Shown here: in pieces, positions 1 through 7,480 of the stretch
Layout: every line of letters begins with the position of its first letter
Position numbering within the stretch: the first letter of the stretch is position 1
Assembly: GCA_027459565.1 (NCBI GenBank)
Contig: DAIDIA010000061.1
Location: 1 to 34,743 of the forward strand
Reading direction: 5' to 3'
Length of the DNA: 34,743 nt
Source: Acidimicrobiaceae bacterium
GTDB taxonomy: Bacteria > Actinomycetota > Acidimicrobiia > Acidimicrobiales > Bog-793
Notes under the pieces: model-generated
Told to the model about the DNA's origin: nothing
The model's input: only the letters and a program-made list of their open reading frames with translations
The model's database searches: none
Translations under genes and position numbers: made by a program

Positions 1-2
1 CG

Positions 3-416
3 GCGGACTGTCCCAGCGGAGAACTGGATGAACAATGGTGCGCGGATTTCGCGGCGTGGGCGTGGAGGTCTGCAGGAATCGAGTTCACCTATCGGTACCA
101 GAACGGATACATCAATTCATCGTCTGCAAGCTTTTATGAATGGGCCGCACGTCGGGGTACTTGGCACGCTGCAGGTTCTGGGTATGTGCCGCTTCCAGGT
201 GACGTTGCAGTCTATGGACTCAATACTGAGACTCTTGTCGCGGCACACGTCGCGGTTGTCGTCGGCTCATCTGGAGCCGATCACGCTCCGGCGGCAGTTA
301 ACGGGGACGCGAATCACAACAGTTTCAGCGACGTTGAATTTGTGACCAACGAACTTCATCCGGACGCAAAGAATCCCGGGGTGACTCTTTCAGGATATGC
401 CTCTCCTCTGCCGTGA
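3..416 (+). CDS. CHAP-domain cell-wall hydrolase, 3' part only
   Basis: Open reading frame running in from the left edge (frame begins at base 3) and ending at TGA 414-416, so the N-terminus lies outside the window. The visible 137 residues look like a CHAP (cysteine/histidine amidohydrolase-peptidase) domain. There is a WCADFAAW segment, the usual setting of the catalytic Cys, then LPGDVAVYG and AAHVAVVVG carrying the likely catalytic His, and a later GDANHN. CHAP enzymes cleave peptide bridges or amide bonds in peptidoglycan and are normally secreted; the signal peptide would be in the missing part. The two shorter Met-initiated frames here are not the gene; the CHAP motifs span the frame used. 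Family assignment is fairly secure, the exact bond cleaved is unknown. Confidence 0.75.
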   Translation, partial: ADCPSGELDEQWCADFAAWAWRSAGIEFTYRYQNGYINSSSASFYEWAARRGTWHAAGSGYVPLPGDVAVYGLNTETLVAAHVAVVVGSSGADHAPAAVNGDANHNSFSDVEFVTNELHPDAKNPGVTLSGYASPLP

Positions 417-494
417 TTCTCGAAACCTTCAGGCACCGATGACTACGATCGGATCCGAGGAGCCGGTTGCAGGGAGCACGGAAGAGGGGGCGTG

Positions 495-797
495 ATGATC
501 GACGGCGAGAGTGGCGCGCTAGGAGAGGTCGAAGAGTTTGTGCGTTGGCTTGGCAAGGCGGACGCTCTGCGCGAGGTCTTTCCCGAATATGTGCTTCATG
601 ACTCCTCCGACTATCGAGCCGCATGCGATGAAATACGCGCCCGCCGGAGGGGCGTCACCGCAATAGCAGAGCAGCTCAATCCGGGAATCGCACGCAGAAT
701 CAATACCTGTCTCGACAAGGACGATTTGGAGGCGACCGCGATCGCCTGCCAAAGGCTCTTTCTCATCCTCGAGCCAGAGGGCCATCTCGAATGCTGA
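495..797 (+). CDS. Small protein of unknown function (100 aa)
   Basis: I do not recognise this protein. The ATG at 495 is chosen over the in-frame GTG at 492 because the purine-rich GAAGAGGGGG (481-490) sits 4 nt before the ATG and only 1 nt before the GTG. The product is soluble, charged and probably helical, with a C-terminal segment ending in an EPEGHLEC tail. It contains two internal Cys residues and one at the C-terminus, but no CxxC pair, no membrane segment and no signal peptide. It lies 78 bp after the CHAP gene and converges with phoU, 19 bp away. The ribosome binding site and lack of competing genes support a real gene, but function is open. Confidence 0.5.
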   Translation: MIDGESGALGEVEEFVRWLGKADALREVFPEYVLHDSSDYRAACDEIRARRRGVTAIAEQLNPGIARRINTCLDKDDLEATAIACQRLFLILEPEGHLEC

Positions 798-816
798 TTA
801 GGTCTTCGGCCAGACG

Positions 817-1470
817 CTAAAGGCTCCGGGGAGGGAGCGAGGCAATGCGTCGTGCGAGGTTCACGGCGTGATCGCCGAGGCGTTCGTAGAATCGAGCGAC
901 AAGGATCACCTGTGACGATACATGCATCGGCATTGTCGACTTCGCCACCTCTTCTGTGAGCTGGTCGCGAAGGGTGTCGAGTTCCTCGTCGGCGTGGTCG
1001 ACCTCCATCGCATCGAGATCGCGGTCGAGATAGGCATCCGCGGCCTCGCGCCACATGGCAATGGCGATCTCGCTCATTCTCTGAAAAATGCCGCGACTGC
1101 GTGGTGACATCGAAGGTCCCATATTGAACCGGGCACGCTGCGCGATATGTTCTGCGAGGTCGGCGCTTCGCTCAAGTTCCGGCAATATCAAAAGGACGTT
1201 GATCAAGTGACGCAGGTCCAGAATCTGCGGATCAGTCGTCTCGATACGCTCCCAGACGTATCCCTCGATCTCGGAGGTGAGGTCATCAATGACAAGGTCT
1301 GCCTCGACAATGCTGTCAGCAGTATCCCTCTCATCGCCGAGCAACGCCGTCGTCGCCCCTGCGAGCGCTTCGCTGACCAATGCGAACAGCCGCATGACGC
1401 CAAGGTCAATCGTCGATTGAGGTTGCACGGCGCTATTCACAGACCCAAGGTTACTGTTTGGGATTGCCAC
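817..1470 (-). CDS. phoU: Phosphate-signalling protein PhoU
   Basis: 217-aa protein, the usual length for PhoU, built of two similar three-helix halves. The characteristic metal-binding acidic segments are visible: EADLVIDDL and LERSADLAEHIA in the first half, and FYERLGDHAVNLARRI near the C-terminus, which closely matches the PhoU signature around E-R-x-G-D-H. PhoU links the PstSCAB phosphate transporter to the PhoR-type sensor kinase and represses phosphate-starvation genes when phosphate is plentiful. No pst or phoR gene is in the window, so it is separated from its usual partners here. The start is a GTG at 1468-1470 with TGAGG 4-5 nt upstream. It is followed on the same strand by nothing and converges with the 100-aa gene. 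Confidence 0.9.
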   Translation of the reverse strand: MAIPNSNLGSVNSAVQPQSTIDLGVMRLFALVSEALAGATTALLGDERDTADSIVEADLVIDDLTSEIEGYVWERIETTDPQILDLRHLINVLLILPELERSADLAEHIAQRARFNMGPSMSPRSRGIFQRMSEIAIAMWREAADAYLDRDLDAMEVDHADEELDTLRDQLTEEVAKSTMPMHVSSQVILVARFYERLGDHAVNLARRIASLPPRSL

Positions 1471-1570
1471 GTATCCTCAATGTGCGCCCAACATGGATGG
1501 AGAAAAGTCAAGGTCCGGCAAGATATCGTCCTGCGTTCCTGGCGAGTCTGCGTTTTGCGAAACCGTAGAA

Positions 1571-2332
1571 TCAATCAAAGAGTGAGGGTTCCTCTTCGGC
1601 AATCCATTCGAAGAGCGGCTGGAATGCATACCAGCCAGCCTTGGGAGTTCCGCTCTGAGATCGCGTGAGCTCAGCAATTTCAGGTGAGATCAGTTTGGGT
1701 TTTCCTGCTGCCTCTGCGAGGAGCTGGGACTCGCATGATCGCTCCATCTTTATGAACCACCACGCTGCCTCATCCACTGTCGCTCCCACGGTAAGCAGGC
1801 CGTGGTTCTGCAAAATAATCGCCTTGTTCTCGCCGAGGGTGTGTGCCAGTCGCTTTCCCTCCTCGGGATCGAGAACAACACCAGTGAACTCATCGAACAC
1901 CGCATGGTCGCCGTAGAACGAACAGACGTCCTGCGTTATCGGATCAAGTGGCCTACCGAATGACGACCAGGTCTTTCCATACATCGAATGCGCATGGGCA
2001 GCTGACACCACATCTGGCCGGGCAGCATGTACCTGGGAATGAATGGCGAATCCCGCCGCGTTGACGTTCCTCGCGCCCTCGACGACCTCGCCCCTTTCGT
2101 TTACCAGGAGGAGGTCGCTGACTCTCACCTGGGCAAAATGCCTGCCGTATGGATTCACCCAGAAATGATCAGGGAGCTCCGGGTCTCTCGCGGTGATATG
2201 GCCGGCAGTGCCCTCGCTCCAACCAAAACGCGCGAATATGCGAAGAGCCGCAGCAAGATGCTGCTTGCGATACGTGCGCTCCTCCTCGACAGTGGGGAAC
2301 GAGGGAATCTCGGGGCGCGGTTGGGCTTTCAT
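1571..2332 (-). CDS. Class II aldolase/adducin family protein (253 aa)
   Basis: Member of the class II aldolase/adducin fold, which includes fuculose-1-phosphate aldolase, ribulose-5-phosphate 4-epimerase and methylthioribulose-1-phosphate dehydratase. The zinc site is visible as AHAHSMYGKTW (two His two residues apart) and the later QNHGLLTVG, which carries the third His. GWSEGTAGHITARDP in the N-terminal part is the usual substrate phosphate-binding region. The start is the ATG at 2330-2332, because GGGAGG lies just upstream; a longer in-frame start at 2383 has no such site. Its substrate cannot be told from the sequence. A second family member lies at 17968-18753. Spacing to the downstream phoU is 100 bp, so co-transcription is uncertain. 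Confidence 0.85.
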   Translation of the reverse strand: MKAQPRPEIPSFPTVEEERTYRKQHLAAALRIFARFGWSEGTAGHITARDPELPDHFWVNPYGRHFAQVRVSDLLLVNERGEVVEGARNVNAAGFAIHSQVHAARPDVVSAAHAHSMYGKTWSSFGRPLDPITQDVCSFYGDHAVFDEFTGVVLDPEEGKRLAHTLGENKAIILQNHGLLTVGATVDEAAWWFIKMERSCESQLLAEAAGKPKLISPEIAELTRSQSGTPKAGWYAFQPLFEWIAEEEPSLFD

Positions 2333-2930
2333 GATCCTCCCTCTCGGCAATATCAGTACCTGAGAACACGTAGCCTGCTGCAACGAGGTTACTTCGCCTG
2401 CACAACAATTTCCGGCCCGGCATCGGTTGGCCGAGAAGAGCCACGGTGGATGATCCCGCAGAACAGAGCACAGGACAACTTGTTAGCGTAGCTAAGCACT
2501 GGCCGAGGCCGTTGAGTGGATGCGATGGTTGCGAGTCCCGACGAGTGGAGCACCTCCGCCACGCGGGCATGAGACCGGTCCGGAGAGGATCATCCGGTTC
2601 CGGGACGGTGTTGCGCCTTCGCTCCCGGATGCATAGTCGTGTCGCTGGAGACTCGGCGACAACAGTCATCGCCGGACCACTAGCGCGCGAGGCTTCGGTA
2701 CTCGCAATTTGGAGCCTTCATGAACGGCAATTGCCCTTCGCCGAAGAACTCCAGACCAAGCGTCACCCCATCGGGACCATGCGGTAGACAATTCAAAGCG
2801 CATTCGTTGCGGCGAGGCGTACGGAGGTCTCCACCTCGCGTGCGTCGGGCTGACGATTGCGCCAACCCCTGGCGTGCGTTGCCCGCATTCGTGCGCGACG
2901 GATTTCTCTGCGTGCTTAAATCGATTCCAT
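2333..2930. other. About 600 bases without a convincing gene
   Basis: Divergent region between the aldolase gene (minus strand) and the zinc-ribbon gene (plus strand), so it should hold promoters for both. Overlapping frames on both strands (for example 2446-2787 plus and 2680-2952 minus) have Arg/Ser-rich translations and no ribosome binding site. The last 40 codons of the minus frame ending at 2680 look somewhat protein-like, so a decayed gene is possible. A nested inverted repeat, ATCCGG/CCGGAT around CCGGGA/TCCCGG, lies at 2592-2630. No tRNA or known RNA was seen. Confidence 0.4.
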
Positions 2931-3071
2931 ATGAGCGATCGTGAGATTTCACCAGTTATTTGGCGCTGCAAGCGTTGCGGGGGATTGATCCATCCCTCGG
3001 ATGATCGCAACCCCATTGCCTGGTGTGCGAGATGCGCACGTCTCGTTGAAGGAGTTCGCGACGGTGGCTGA
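2931..3071 (+). CDS. 46-aa zinc-ribbon protein coupled to the aminotransferase
   Basis: Short gene read from ATG 2931 to TGA 3069-3071. The product has two CxxC knuckles, WRCKRCGG and WCARCARL, 16 residues apart, which is the layout of a small rubredoxin-like or zinc-ribbon module. No Shine-Dalgarno site is visible; an AT-rich TTAAAT box ends 9-10 nt before the ATG, compatible with a near-leaderless start. The stop overlaps the GTG start of the downstream aminotransferase by 8 bp, which points to a shared transcript and translational coupling. It could bind zinc or iron; whether it acts on the aminotransferase or just precedes it is unknown. An in-frame upstream ATG at 2874 would add 19 unlikely residues. 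Confidence 0.6.
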   Translation: MSDREISPVIWRCKRCGGLIHPSDDRNPIAWCARCARLVEGVRDGG

Positions 3072-4326
3072 GAACAGGTCAACTCGCGAATCTTTGGTTG
3101 AGGCTGACGTGAATGCGTCACAAGATCCGGCGATAACCAGACGTGACCGTATTCTCAACGAACGTCTCGCCGAGTTTGGAACGACGATCTTCGCCGAGAT
3201 GTCAGCTCTGGCTCTGGCCACCAGATCGATCAATTTGGGACAGGGGTTCCCGGATACCGACGGCCCGGATGAGGTCAAGGCTGCAGCGATCGAGGCGATC
3301 AACAACGGGCACAACCAGTATCCCCCCGGACGCGGCATTCCCGAGCTGCTTGATGCAGTCTCTCAGCATCAATCGCGCTTCTATGGACTTCAATACAGCC
3401 CCGATCGAGAGGTGTTGATCACCGCAGGCGCCACCGAGGCAATCACTGCAGCTGTTCTTGCTCTGTGTGAACCGGGAGACGAGGTCTTGCTCTTCGAGCC
3501 CTACTACGACTCTTATGCCGCGGCCATTGCAATGTCAGGCGCCCTTCGCAGGACAATTTCTCTGCAACCCCCAGACTGGGAGTTTGACCCGTCAGAGCTT
3601 CGACGTGCAATTTCACCCAAAACGCGCCTTATCTTGCTCAACACTCCGCACAATCCAACGGGCAAGGTATTCAATCGGCGCGAACTTGAGACGATTTCGG
3701 AGATAGCCAACGAGTTCGATCTCATTGTCATTACCGATGAGGTATACGAGCACCTTGTGTATGAAGGAGCTCATCTCGCGCTCGCCTCCTTCGAAGGTAT
3801 GCGGGATCGCACAATCACAATCTCATCCGCAGGAAAGACATTCTCGTTCACCGGGTGGAAAATTGGTTGGGCATGCGGATCTGCGCCGCTGATCAGTGCG
3901 GTCCAAATGGCGAAACAATTCCTCACCTACGTCAATGGTGCACCATTCCAATATGCGATCGCGGGGGCTCTGAAGCTACCGGATGCGTACTTCCAAGGTC
4001 TCCGCGCACAAATGATGCGCAAACGGGATCTACTTTCAATGGGACTCGCGGAGATCGGGTTCGAAGTATTGCCGACCTGTGGTACCTATTTTGTCAACAC
4101 CTCGATATCTTCTCTATCGGATGAGGAGTCGATGACCTTTTGCCGGCTGCTTCCAGAGCGGTGTGGTGTAGTCGCAATACCCATGAGCGTTTTCTTTGAT
4201 TCAAAGACGATCGGGCCAGACCTGGTGCGGTGGGCGTTCTGCAAGCGTGACGAGCTTCTCCGGGATGCCATCACGCGTCTGCACTATTTCAAGCGCCCCG
4301 AGAGTGCTATTTCACCAAGAGCTTGA
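3064..4326 (+). CDS. dapC: Class I/II PLP aminotransferase, DapC-like (N-succinyldiaminopimelate aminotransferase)
   Basis: 420-aa fold-type I aminotransferase. Visible landmarks are NLGQGFPDTDGP, the AGATEAI cofactor loop, NTPHNPTGK, the ITDEVYEHL Asp/Tyr segment, and SSAGKTFSFTGWKIGW with the Schiff-base Lys near residue 258. The wording of these segments closely resembles, from memory, mycobacterial Rv0858c, which has DapC activity in the succinylase branch of lysine/diaminopimelate synthesis. Related family members are kynurenine and methionine aminotransferases, so substrate is inferred. The start is GTG 3064 because GAAGGAG (3048-3054) lies 9 nt before it; the upstream ATG 3001 is inside the zinc-ribbon gene. 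The 3' end overlaps the convergent TauE gene by 20 bp. Confidence 0.82.
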   Translation: MAENRSTRESLVEADVNASQDPAITRRDRILNERLAEFGTTIFAEMSALALATRSINLGQGFPDTDGPDEVKAAAIEAINNGHNQYPPGRGIPELLDAVSQHQSRFYGLQYSPDREVLITAGATEAITAAVLALCEPGDEVLLFEPYYDSYAAAIAMSGALRRTISLQPPDWEFDPSELRRAISPKTRLILLNTPHNPTGKVFNRRELETISEIANEFDLIVITDEVYEHLVYEGAHLALASFEGMRDRTITISSAGKTFSFTGWKIGWACGSAPLISAVQMAKQFLTYVNGAPFQYAIAGALKLPDAYFQGLRAQMMRKRDLLSMGLAEIGFEVLPTCGTYFVNTSISSLSDEESMTFCRLLPERCGVVAIPMSVFFDSKTIGPDLVRWAFCKRDELLRDAITRLHYFKRPESAISPRA

Positions 4327-5101
4327 TCGCCACGGAGAGTCCGGCAACGATAATTACGGAACGCAACACGGGATTGGGAAGCCGTCGTCCGACGTGTGCT
4401 CCAAACTGCCCTCCGAGGATCGATGAGACCGCAATGATCGCAACGAATACCCAGTTGACATGTGCAAAAGCAATAAACAAAATGCCGGCGATAGCGTTTG
4501 CCATGAAGGTGAGGACATTTTTCAATCCGTTGAGGCGCTGAAGGGTTTCATCGAGACCGATCGCCAGAATGGCCATCATGATGACGCCTTGGGCCGCGCC
4601 GAAGTAACCGCCGTACACGCCTGTCGCAAAGATGCCAGCCCTCAGCCAGCCACTACCGTGCTGGTGTCTTGGTCCCCGTGAAGCGAGGATCCGAGCGATG
4701 CGCGGCTGGACTATCACCAGCGCAACCGCGGCGAGAACAAGCCATGGGACTATTGCGACAAATGCGGACGGCCGATAGAGCAGCAGTAACCCACCGGTCA
4801 ATCCCCCCGCAGCTGAGTATGGGAGGAGCGTGCGCACGCGCTGCGCCTGTCCGACCAGTTCGCGTCGGTAACCGTGAATACTGCTGGCATTTCCTCCCGT
4901 TATCCCAACACTGTTCGTGATATTGGCAATGAAGGGTGAGAGGCCCAGCGCAACCAATGTCGGGAAGGTAATCAATGATCCGGAACCGACGATCGAATTA
5001 ATGGTGCCGGCACCAAATCCTGCAGCAAAGACGGCAAGTATGGCAAGAATTCCGAGATGATGGTGCGTCTGCAGGGTCGCGAAAAGGTGTCCAAAGCGCA
5101 A
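4307..5101 (-). CDS. TauE/SafE-family membrane permease
   Basis: 264-aa integral membrane protein with about eight hydrophobic segments. The N-terminal repeat carries the family hallmark GAGTINSIVGSGSLITFP, and the second half repeats the pattern (GVYGGYFGAAQGVIMM). TauE/SafE proteins (older DUF81) export sulfite, sulfonates or other small organic anions; the substrate here cannot be read from the sequence. The only start in frame is a TTG at 5099-5101 without a clear ribosome binding site; the frame is closed by a stop 15 bases upstream. It follows the 51-aa gene by 55 bp on the same strand. The 3' ends of this gene and the aminotransferase overlap by 20 bp, tail to tail. Confidence 0.8.
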   Translation of the reverse strand: MRFGHLFATLQTHHHLGILAILAVFAAGFGAGTINSIVGSGSLITFPTLVALGLSPFIANITNSVGITGGNASSIHGYRRELVGQAQRVRTLLPYSAAGGLTGGLLLLYRPSAFVAIVPWLVLAAVALVIVQPRIARILASRGPRHQHGSGWLRAGIFATGVYGGYFGAAQGVIMMAILAIGLDETLQRLNGLKNVLTFMANAIAGILFIAFAHVNWVFVAIIAVSSILGGQFGAHVGRRLPNPVLRSVIIVAGLSVAIKLLVK

Positions 5102-5156
5102 GAGACAGGTCGCTCGCTATCGCACAGATGGTTTGTTGATGCCGCTCAAGATGGGA

Positions 5157-5312
5157 CTAACTCGCTGCGATCGCGCCATGGGCCTGATCTGGAGAATGCA
5201 CCCACGCCCAAGCCTCCGCGAGCTTGAGAACCGAATCGCTAGTTGACCCCTGCGAAAGATGCTGGAGTAGTCGATCAGATATCGCGTCAAGCAGCTCAGT
5301 TTGCGTTGCCAT
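5157..5312 (-). CDS. Small 51-aa protein, unknown function
   Basis: Not recognised. The ATG at 5310-5312 is preceded by AAGAGGTGATCG, a near-perfect ribosome binding site, and the frame runs to TAG at 5157-5159. The translation begins MATQTELLDAISDRLL and continues through LKLAEAWAWVHSP, reading as an amphipathic helix, a Gly/Ser turn and a second Trp-rich helix, with ordinary residue composition rather than the Arg/Ser bias of shadow frames. There is no cysteine pair and no membrane segment. It precedes the TauE-family gene by 55 bp in the same direction and may share its transcript, supplying the ribosome entry the TTG-started permease lacks. The ribosome site is the strongest evidence. Confidence 0.6.
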   Translation of the reverse strand: MATQTELLDAISDRLLQHLSQGSTSDSVLKLAEAWAWVHSPDQAHGAIAAS

Positions 5313-5479
5313 CGATCACCTCTTGTGAGTGTCCAGCTCGTCGATGACGAGATTGATGGGATTCACAATAGGAGAGAAAGATTGCGATTGCGCAATCTGC
5401 CCCCCTCGCCGCTCTGGCACCCCGCATGCCTCGCCATTCCCGCCGAAGTCGCTCGGTTTCACGGATACGCCAACGTGCC

Positions 5480-5485
5480 TAGAAT
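5480..5485 (+). promoter_or_regulatory. Probable -10 box (TAGAAT), near-leaderless start
   Basis: TAGAAT ends 8 nt before the ATG at 5494. There is no Shine-Dalgarno sequence between them, so transcription would begin at or next to the start codon. No clear -35 element is seen. Confidence 0.45.
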
Positions 5486-5493
5486 GGGTTGAC

Positions 5494-5865
5494 ATGAAAG
5501 ACGCTCACGCTCGATTCCTCGATTACCTGCAAAAGTGGTGGACTGCGCAGATTGACGCCGCAGATGGTGCCGCCGGATGGGCGAACGGACGCGATACCCA
5601 CGCGCTTGCCTCCCAATTTCGTAGGGATCCCCAATTTGAGATCGCTCAGGCGAGCTTGTTGCATCGCCGTCTCTCGCCCTTTGAGGCTCGCGATGCCGTT
5701 GACCATCTCAACCCGCTGCCAGAGCTGACGGATGCCGAACTGCTGACCGATGCACTCGTACGAGCTAGTTCGACCGCGCGACGGGTTCGCACAACCACGG
5801 CCGCAGGGGCAGTCGTGACGATTTCTGCGCTCGTGCTACGCAGGGCACTTCGCAAACGCTCATAA
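5494..5865 (+). CDS. Unknown 123-aa protein with C-terminal hydrophobic segment
   Basis: Not recognised as a named family. The N-terminal two thirds are soluble, rich in Ala, Asp and Arg (FLDYLQKWWTAQ, RRLSPFEARDAVDHL). The last 25 residues form a short hydrophobic stretch, AAGAVVTISALVL, followed by a strongly basic end RRALRKRS, as in a tail-anchored or membrane-associated protein. The start is ATG 5494 behind the TAGAAT box; the same frame is open back to 5329 but that part has poor coding character. It lies 27 bp before the phosphatidyltransferase gene on the same strand and is probably co-transcribed with it, which suggests a membrane-linked role but does not prove one. Confidence 0.65.
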   Translation: MKDAHARFLDYLQKWWTAQIDAADGAAGWANGRDTHALASQFRRDPQFEIAQASLLHRRLSPFEARDAVDHLNPLPELTDAELLTDALVRASSTARRVRTTTAAGAVVTISALVLRRALRKRS

Positions 5866-5892
5866 ATTCGACCATCGACTCGGCCGACTCCT

Positions 5893-6468
5893 ATGCCAAG
5901 CCAACGCGAGGCCGGACATCGCATCTGGACGGTGCCGAACGCACTCTCGATTGGCAGAGTTGTGCTCTTCGCCTGGTTCCTTCAGGAGCTCTTCTTTGTA
6001 CAAGATCGCTTTCTGGCCGCAGTGGCGCTTTCCGTCGCTGGAGTCACCGACTACTTAGACGGCCTGATTGCTCGCCGATTCCATCAGACAAGTGAACTCG
6101 GTAAGTTTCTGGATCCGGCAGTGGATCGACTGATGACGACCGGAACCTTGGTCTCCTTCATGGTCTTTGGAGCTTTGCCGGTCTGGCTGGGATCGCTGAT
6201 ACTGGCGCGAGAGGTAGTCGTGAGTGTCGCGGCGCTCTTCGTCGCCTCCAAGGGCATCCGGGAGATTGAGGTCGTCTTCGTCGGCAAACTGGGAACCTTT
6301 GGGTTCATGTGCGCGCTTCCGATGATACTTTTCGGCTCGGGTCAGGGCTCGGTTGAGCACGCGTTTGGTGCGGTAGGTTGGATCATTCTCGTGCCGTCGC
6401 TGGCTCTGGCCATAATCTCAGCCTGGATGTATCTGCCGCGGATCAGAACGGCAATGAACGCCAAATAG
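5893..6468 (+). CDS. CDP-alcohol phosphatidyltransferase (PgsA-like)
   Basis: 191-aa membrane enzyme that moves a phosphatidyl group from CDP-diacylglycerol to a small alcohol. The complete family motif is present: D53, D56-G57, A60-R61, G70, D74 and D78, matching D-x2-D-G-x2-A-R-x8-G-x3-D-x3-D, whose acidic residues bind the metal and CDP. About six hydrophobic segments surround it. The acceptor is probably glycerol-3-phosphate (PgsA), because the position matches the pgsA2 gene of the M. tuberculosis Rv1822-Rv1832 region as I remember it, but inositol-phosphate or cardiolipin synthases share the motif. The ATG at 5893 has no evident ribosome binding site and lies 27 bp behind the previous gene. 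Confidence 0.85.
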   Translation: MPSQREAGHRIWTVPNALSIGRVVLFAWFLQELFFVQDRFLAAVALSVAGVTDYLDGLIARRFHQTSELGKFLDPAVDRLMTTGTLVSFMVFGALPVWLGSLILAREVVVSVAALFVASKGIREIEVVFVGKLGTFGFMCALPMILFGSGQGSVEHAFGAVGWIILVPSLALAIISAWMYLPRIRTAMNAK

Positions 6469-6561
6469 GGTTGGCGATCTTGCATTGGACAGGGACGGCG
6501 GCGAGCGGAAAGGGAGGCGACTGCACCGCCCGATTCTGCCGGCTCGGCGTCGACCATTGAC

Positions 6562-6567
6562 TACGAT
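6562..6567 (+). promoter_or_regulatory. Probable -10 box (TACGAT) for leaderless gcvH
   Basis: TACGAT lies 6 nt before the gcvH ATG at 6574, with no Shine-Dalgarno sequence between them. This fits a leaderless mRNA. The 105-bp region from 6469 holds no recognisable glycine riboswitch. Confidence 0.5.
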
Positions 6568-6573
6568 GCGCTC

Positions 6574-6954
6574 ATGAACATTCCAGACGACCTTCGCTAT
6601 ACGAGCGACCACGAATGGGCGCGCAGACTAGATTCCGGCATCTGCGTCGGGATCACCGATTTCGCACAAGGGGCGTTGGGCGACGTCGTTTTTGTCGAGC
6701 TTCCCAAACCCGGGGATGAGATCGACAGGGGAGCAAAAATTGGAGAGGTGGAGTCGACGAAATCCGTCTCCGAGGTCTATGCCCCGATAGCAGGGAAGGT
6801 GACGGAAGTAAATACCGCGCTCGCGGGTTCTCCCGAAATGATCAACTCCGACCCATACGGTAAGGGGTGGTTCTGTACCATCGCTCCGCGGGACGCACAT
6901 GACTTTGAGGACTTGCTCAGCGCGTCACAATACGAAGATTTAACACACGAGTAA
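6574..6954 (+). CDS. gcvH: Glycine cleavage system H protein
   Basis: 126-aa lipoyl carrier protein of the glycine cleavage system, about the usual 125-130 residues. It opens with the typical NIPDDLRYTSDHEWAR and contains GEVESTKSVSEVYAP, in which the Lys after ST carries the lipoyl group. GcvH shuttles the aminomethyl group from the P-protein to the T-protein and is then reoxidised by dihydrolipoamide dehydrogenase. gcvT, gcvPA and gcvPB follow 3-5 kb downstream on the same strand, separated by the FHA/MerR/DUF151 genes. The start appears leaderless. No L-protein (lpd) or lipoyl ligase gene lies in the window. Confidence 0.95.
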   Translation: MNIPDDLRYTSDHEWARRLDSGICVGITDFAQGALGDVVFVELPKPGDEIDRGAKIGEVESTKSVSEVYAPIAGKVTEVNTALAGSPEMINSDPYGKGWFCTIAPRDAHDFEDLLSASQYEDLTHE

Positions 6955-6996
6955 CGCAGGGCTTTTTTCCCCTTCAAAGACCACCTTTCAGTGGAG

Positions 6997-7002
6997 TACC
7001 GT
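6997..7002 (+). promoter_or_regulatory. Probable -10 box (TACCGT) for leaderless FHA gene
   Basis: TACCGT ends 7 nt before the GTG at 7010 and no Shine-Dalgarno sequence is present, so the FHA gene probably has its own leaderless promoter despite lying only 55 bp after gcvH. Confidence 0.45.
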
Positions 7003-7009
7003 ATAAAGC

Positions 7010-7480
7010 GTGTTCTGTCCAAGCTGCGGTCACCGTAATCCTCTCGGGGTCAATTTCTGTTCTTCATGCGGCGCGTCGCTTTCCGGCGTTACCTCGAATA
7101 CGGCTGCTTTTGTACCGGACGACCCCTCAGTCGAGCTTGCGTCTGATGAGATTCTGAGGGAGATCGGCGAGCTTGACCTGGGCACTGGCGTACTCATCGA
7201 AAAGAGCGGCGCAGACGCGGGGACCAAACACTTCCTTGCGCAACCAAGCGTCACCGTCGGACGCCATCCAGAGAGCGACATCTTTCTTGATGACATCACC
7301 GTATCTCGGAGGCACGCAGAGTTCATTCGCGACGATGGTTCGTACAAGGTAAAGGATGTGGGCTCCCTGAATGGAACCTACGTCAATCGAGAGCGGATCG
7401 AGGAGACACTTTTGCGCACAGGGGATGAAGTGCAGATCGGCAAGTTCAAGCTCCTCTACGTTTCAGCTCACGTACGATGA
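7010..7480 (+). CDS. Zinc-ribbon plus FHA-domain protein (GarA/OdhI-like)
   Basis: 156-aa protein with two modules. Residues 1-22 form a zinc ribbon with CPSC and CSSC knuckles at Cys3/Cys6 and Cys17/Cys20. Residues about 75-150 are a forkhead-associated domain with the phosphothreonine-binding signature: VGRHPESDIFL, SRRHAEF and SLNGTYVN. FHA domains bind phosphothreonine. Genes in this position (M. tuberculosis Rv1827, garA) inhibit 2-oxoglutarate dehydrogenase and glutamate dehydrogenase according to phosphorylation by PknB/PknG. The GarA ETTS phospho-acceptor motif is not visible here; the zinc ribbon takes its place, so regulation may differ. The start is GTG 7010 behind a TACCGT box; the stop overlaps the MerR gene start by 4 bp (ATGA). 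Confidence 0.85.
   Translation: MFCPSCGHRNPLGVNFCSSCGASLSGVTSNTAAFVPDDPSVELASDEILREIGELDLGTGVLIEKSGADAGTKHFLAQPSVTVGRHPESDIFLDDITVSRRHAEFIRDDGSYKVKDVGSLNGTYVNRERIEETLLRTGDEVQIGKFKLLYVSAHVR

Noticed and set aside
2446..2952. Overlapping 90-150 codon frames in the 2.3-2.9 kb gap
   Set aside because: Arg/Ser-rich translations, no ribosome sites and overlap of both strands; left as a gene-free stretch with a possible decayed gene at 2680-2800.
6469..6573. Possible glycine riboswitch before gcvH, gcvT or gcvPA
   Set aside because: The gaps at 6469-6573, 9870-9936 and 10993-11106 lack the conserved glycine-aptamer segments and are too short for a tandem aptamer; gcvH also appears leaderless.
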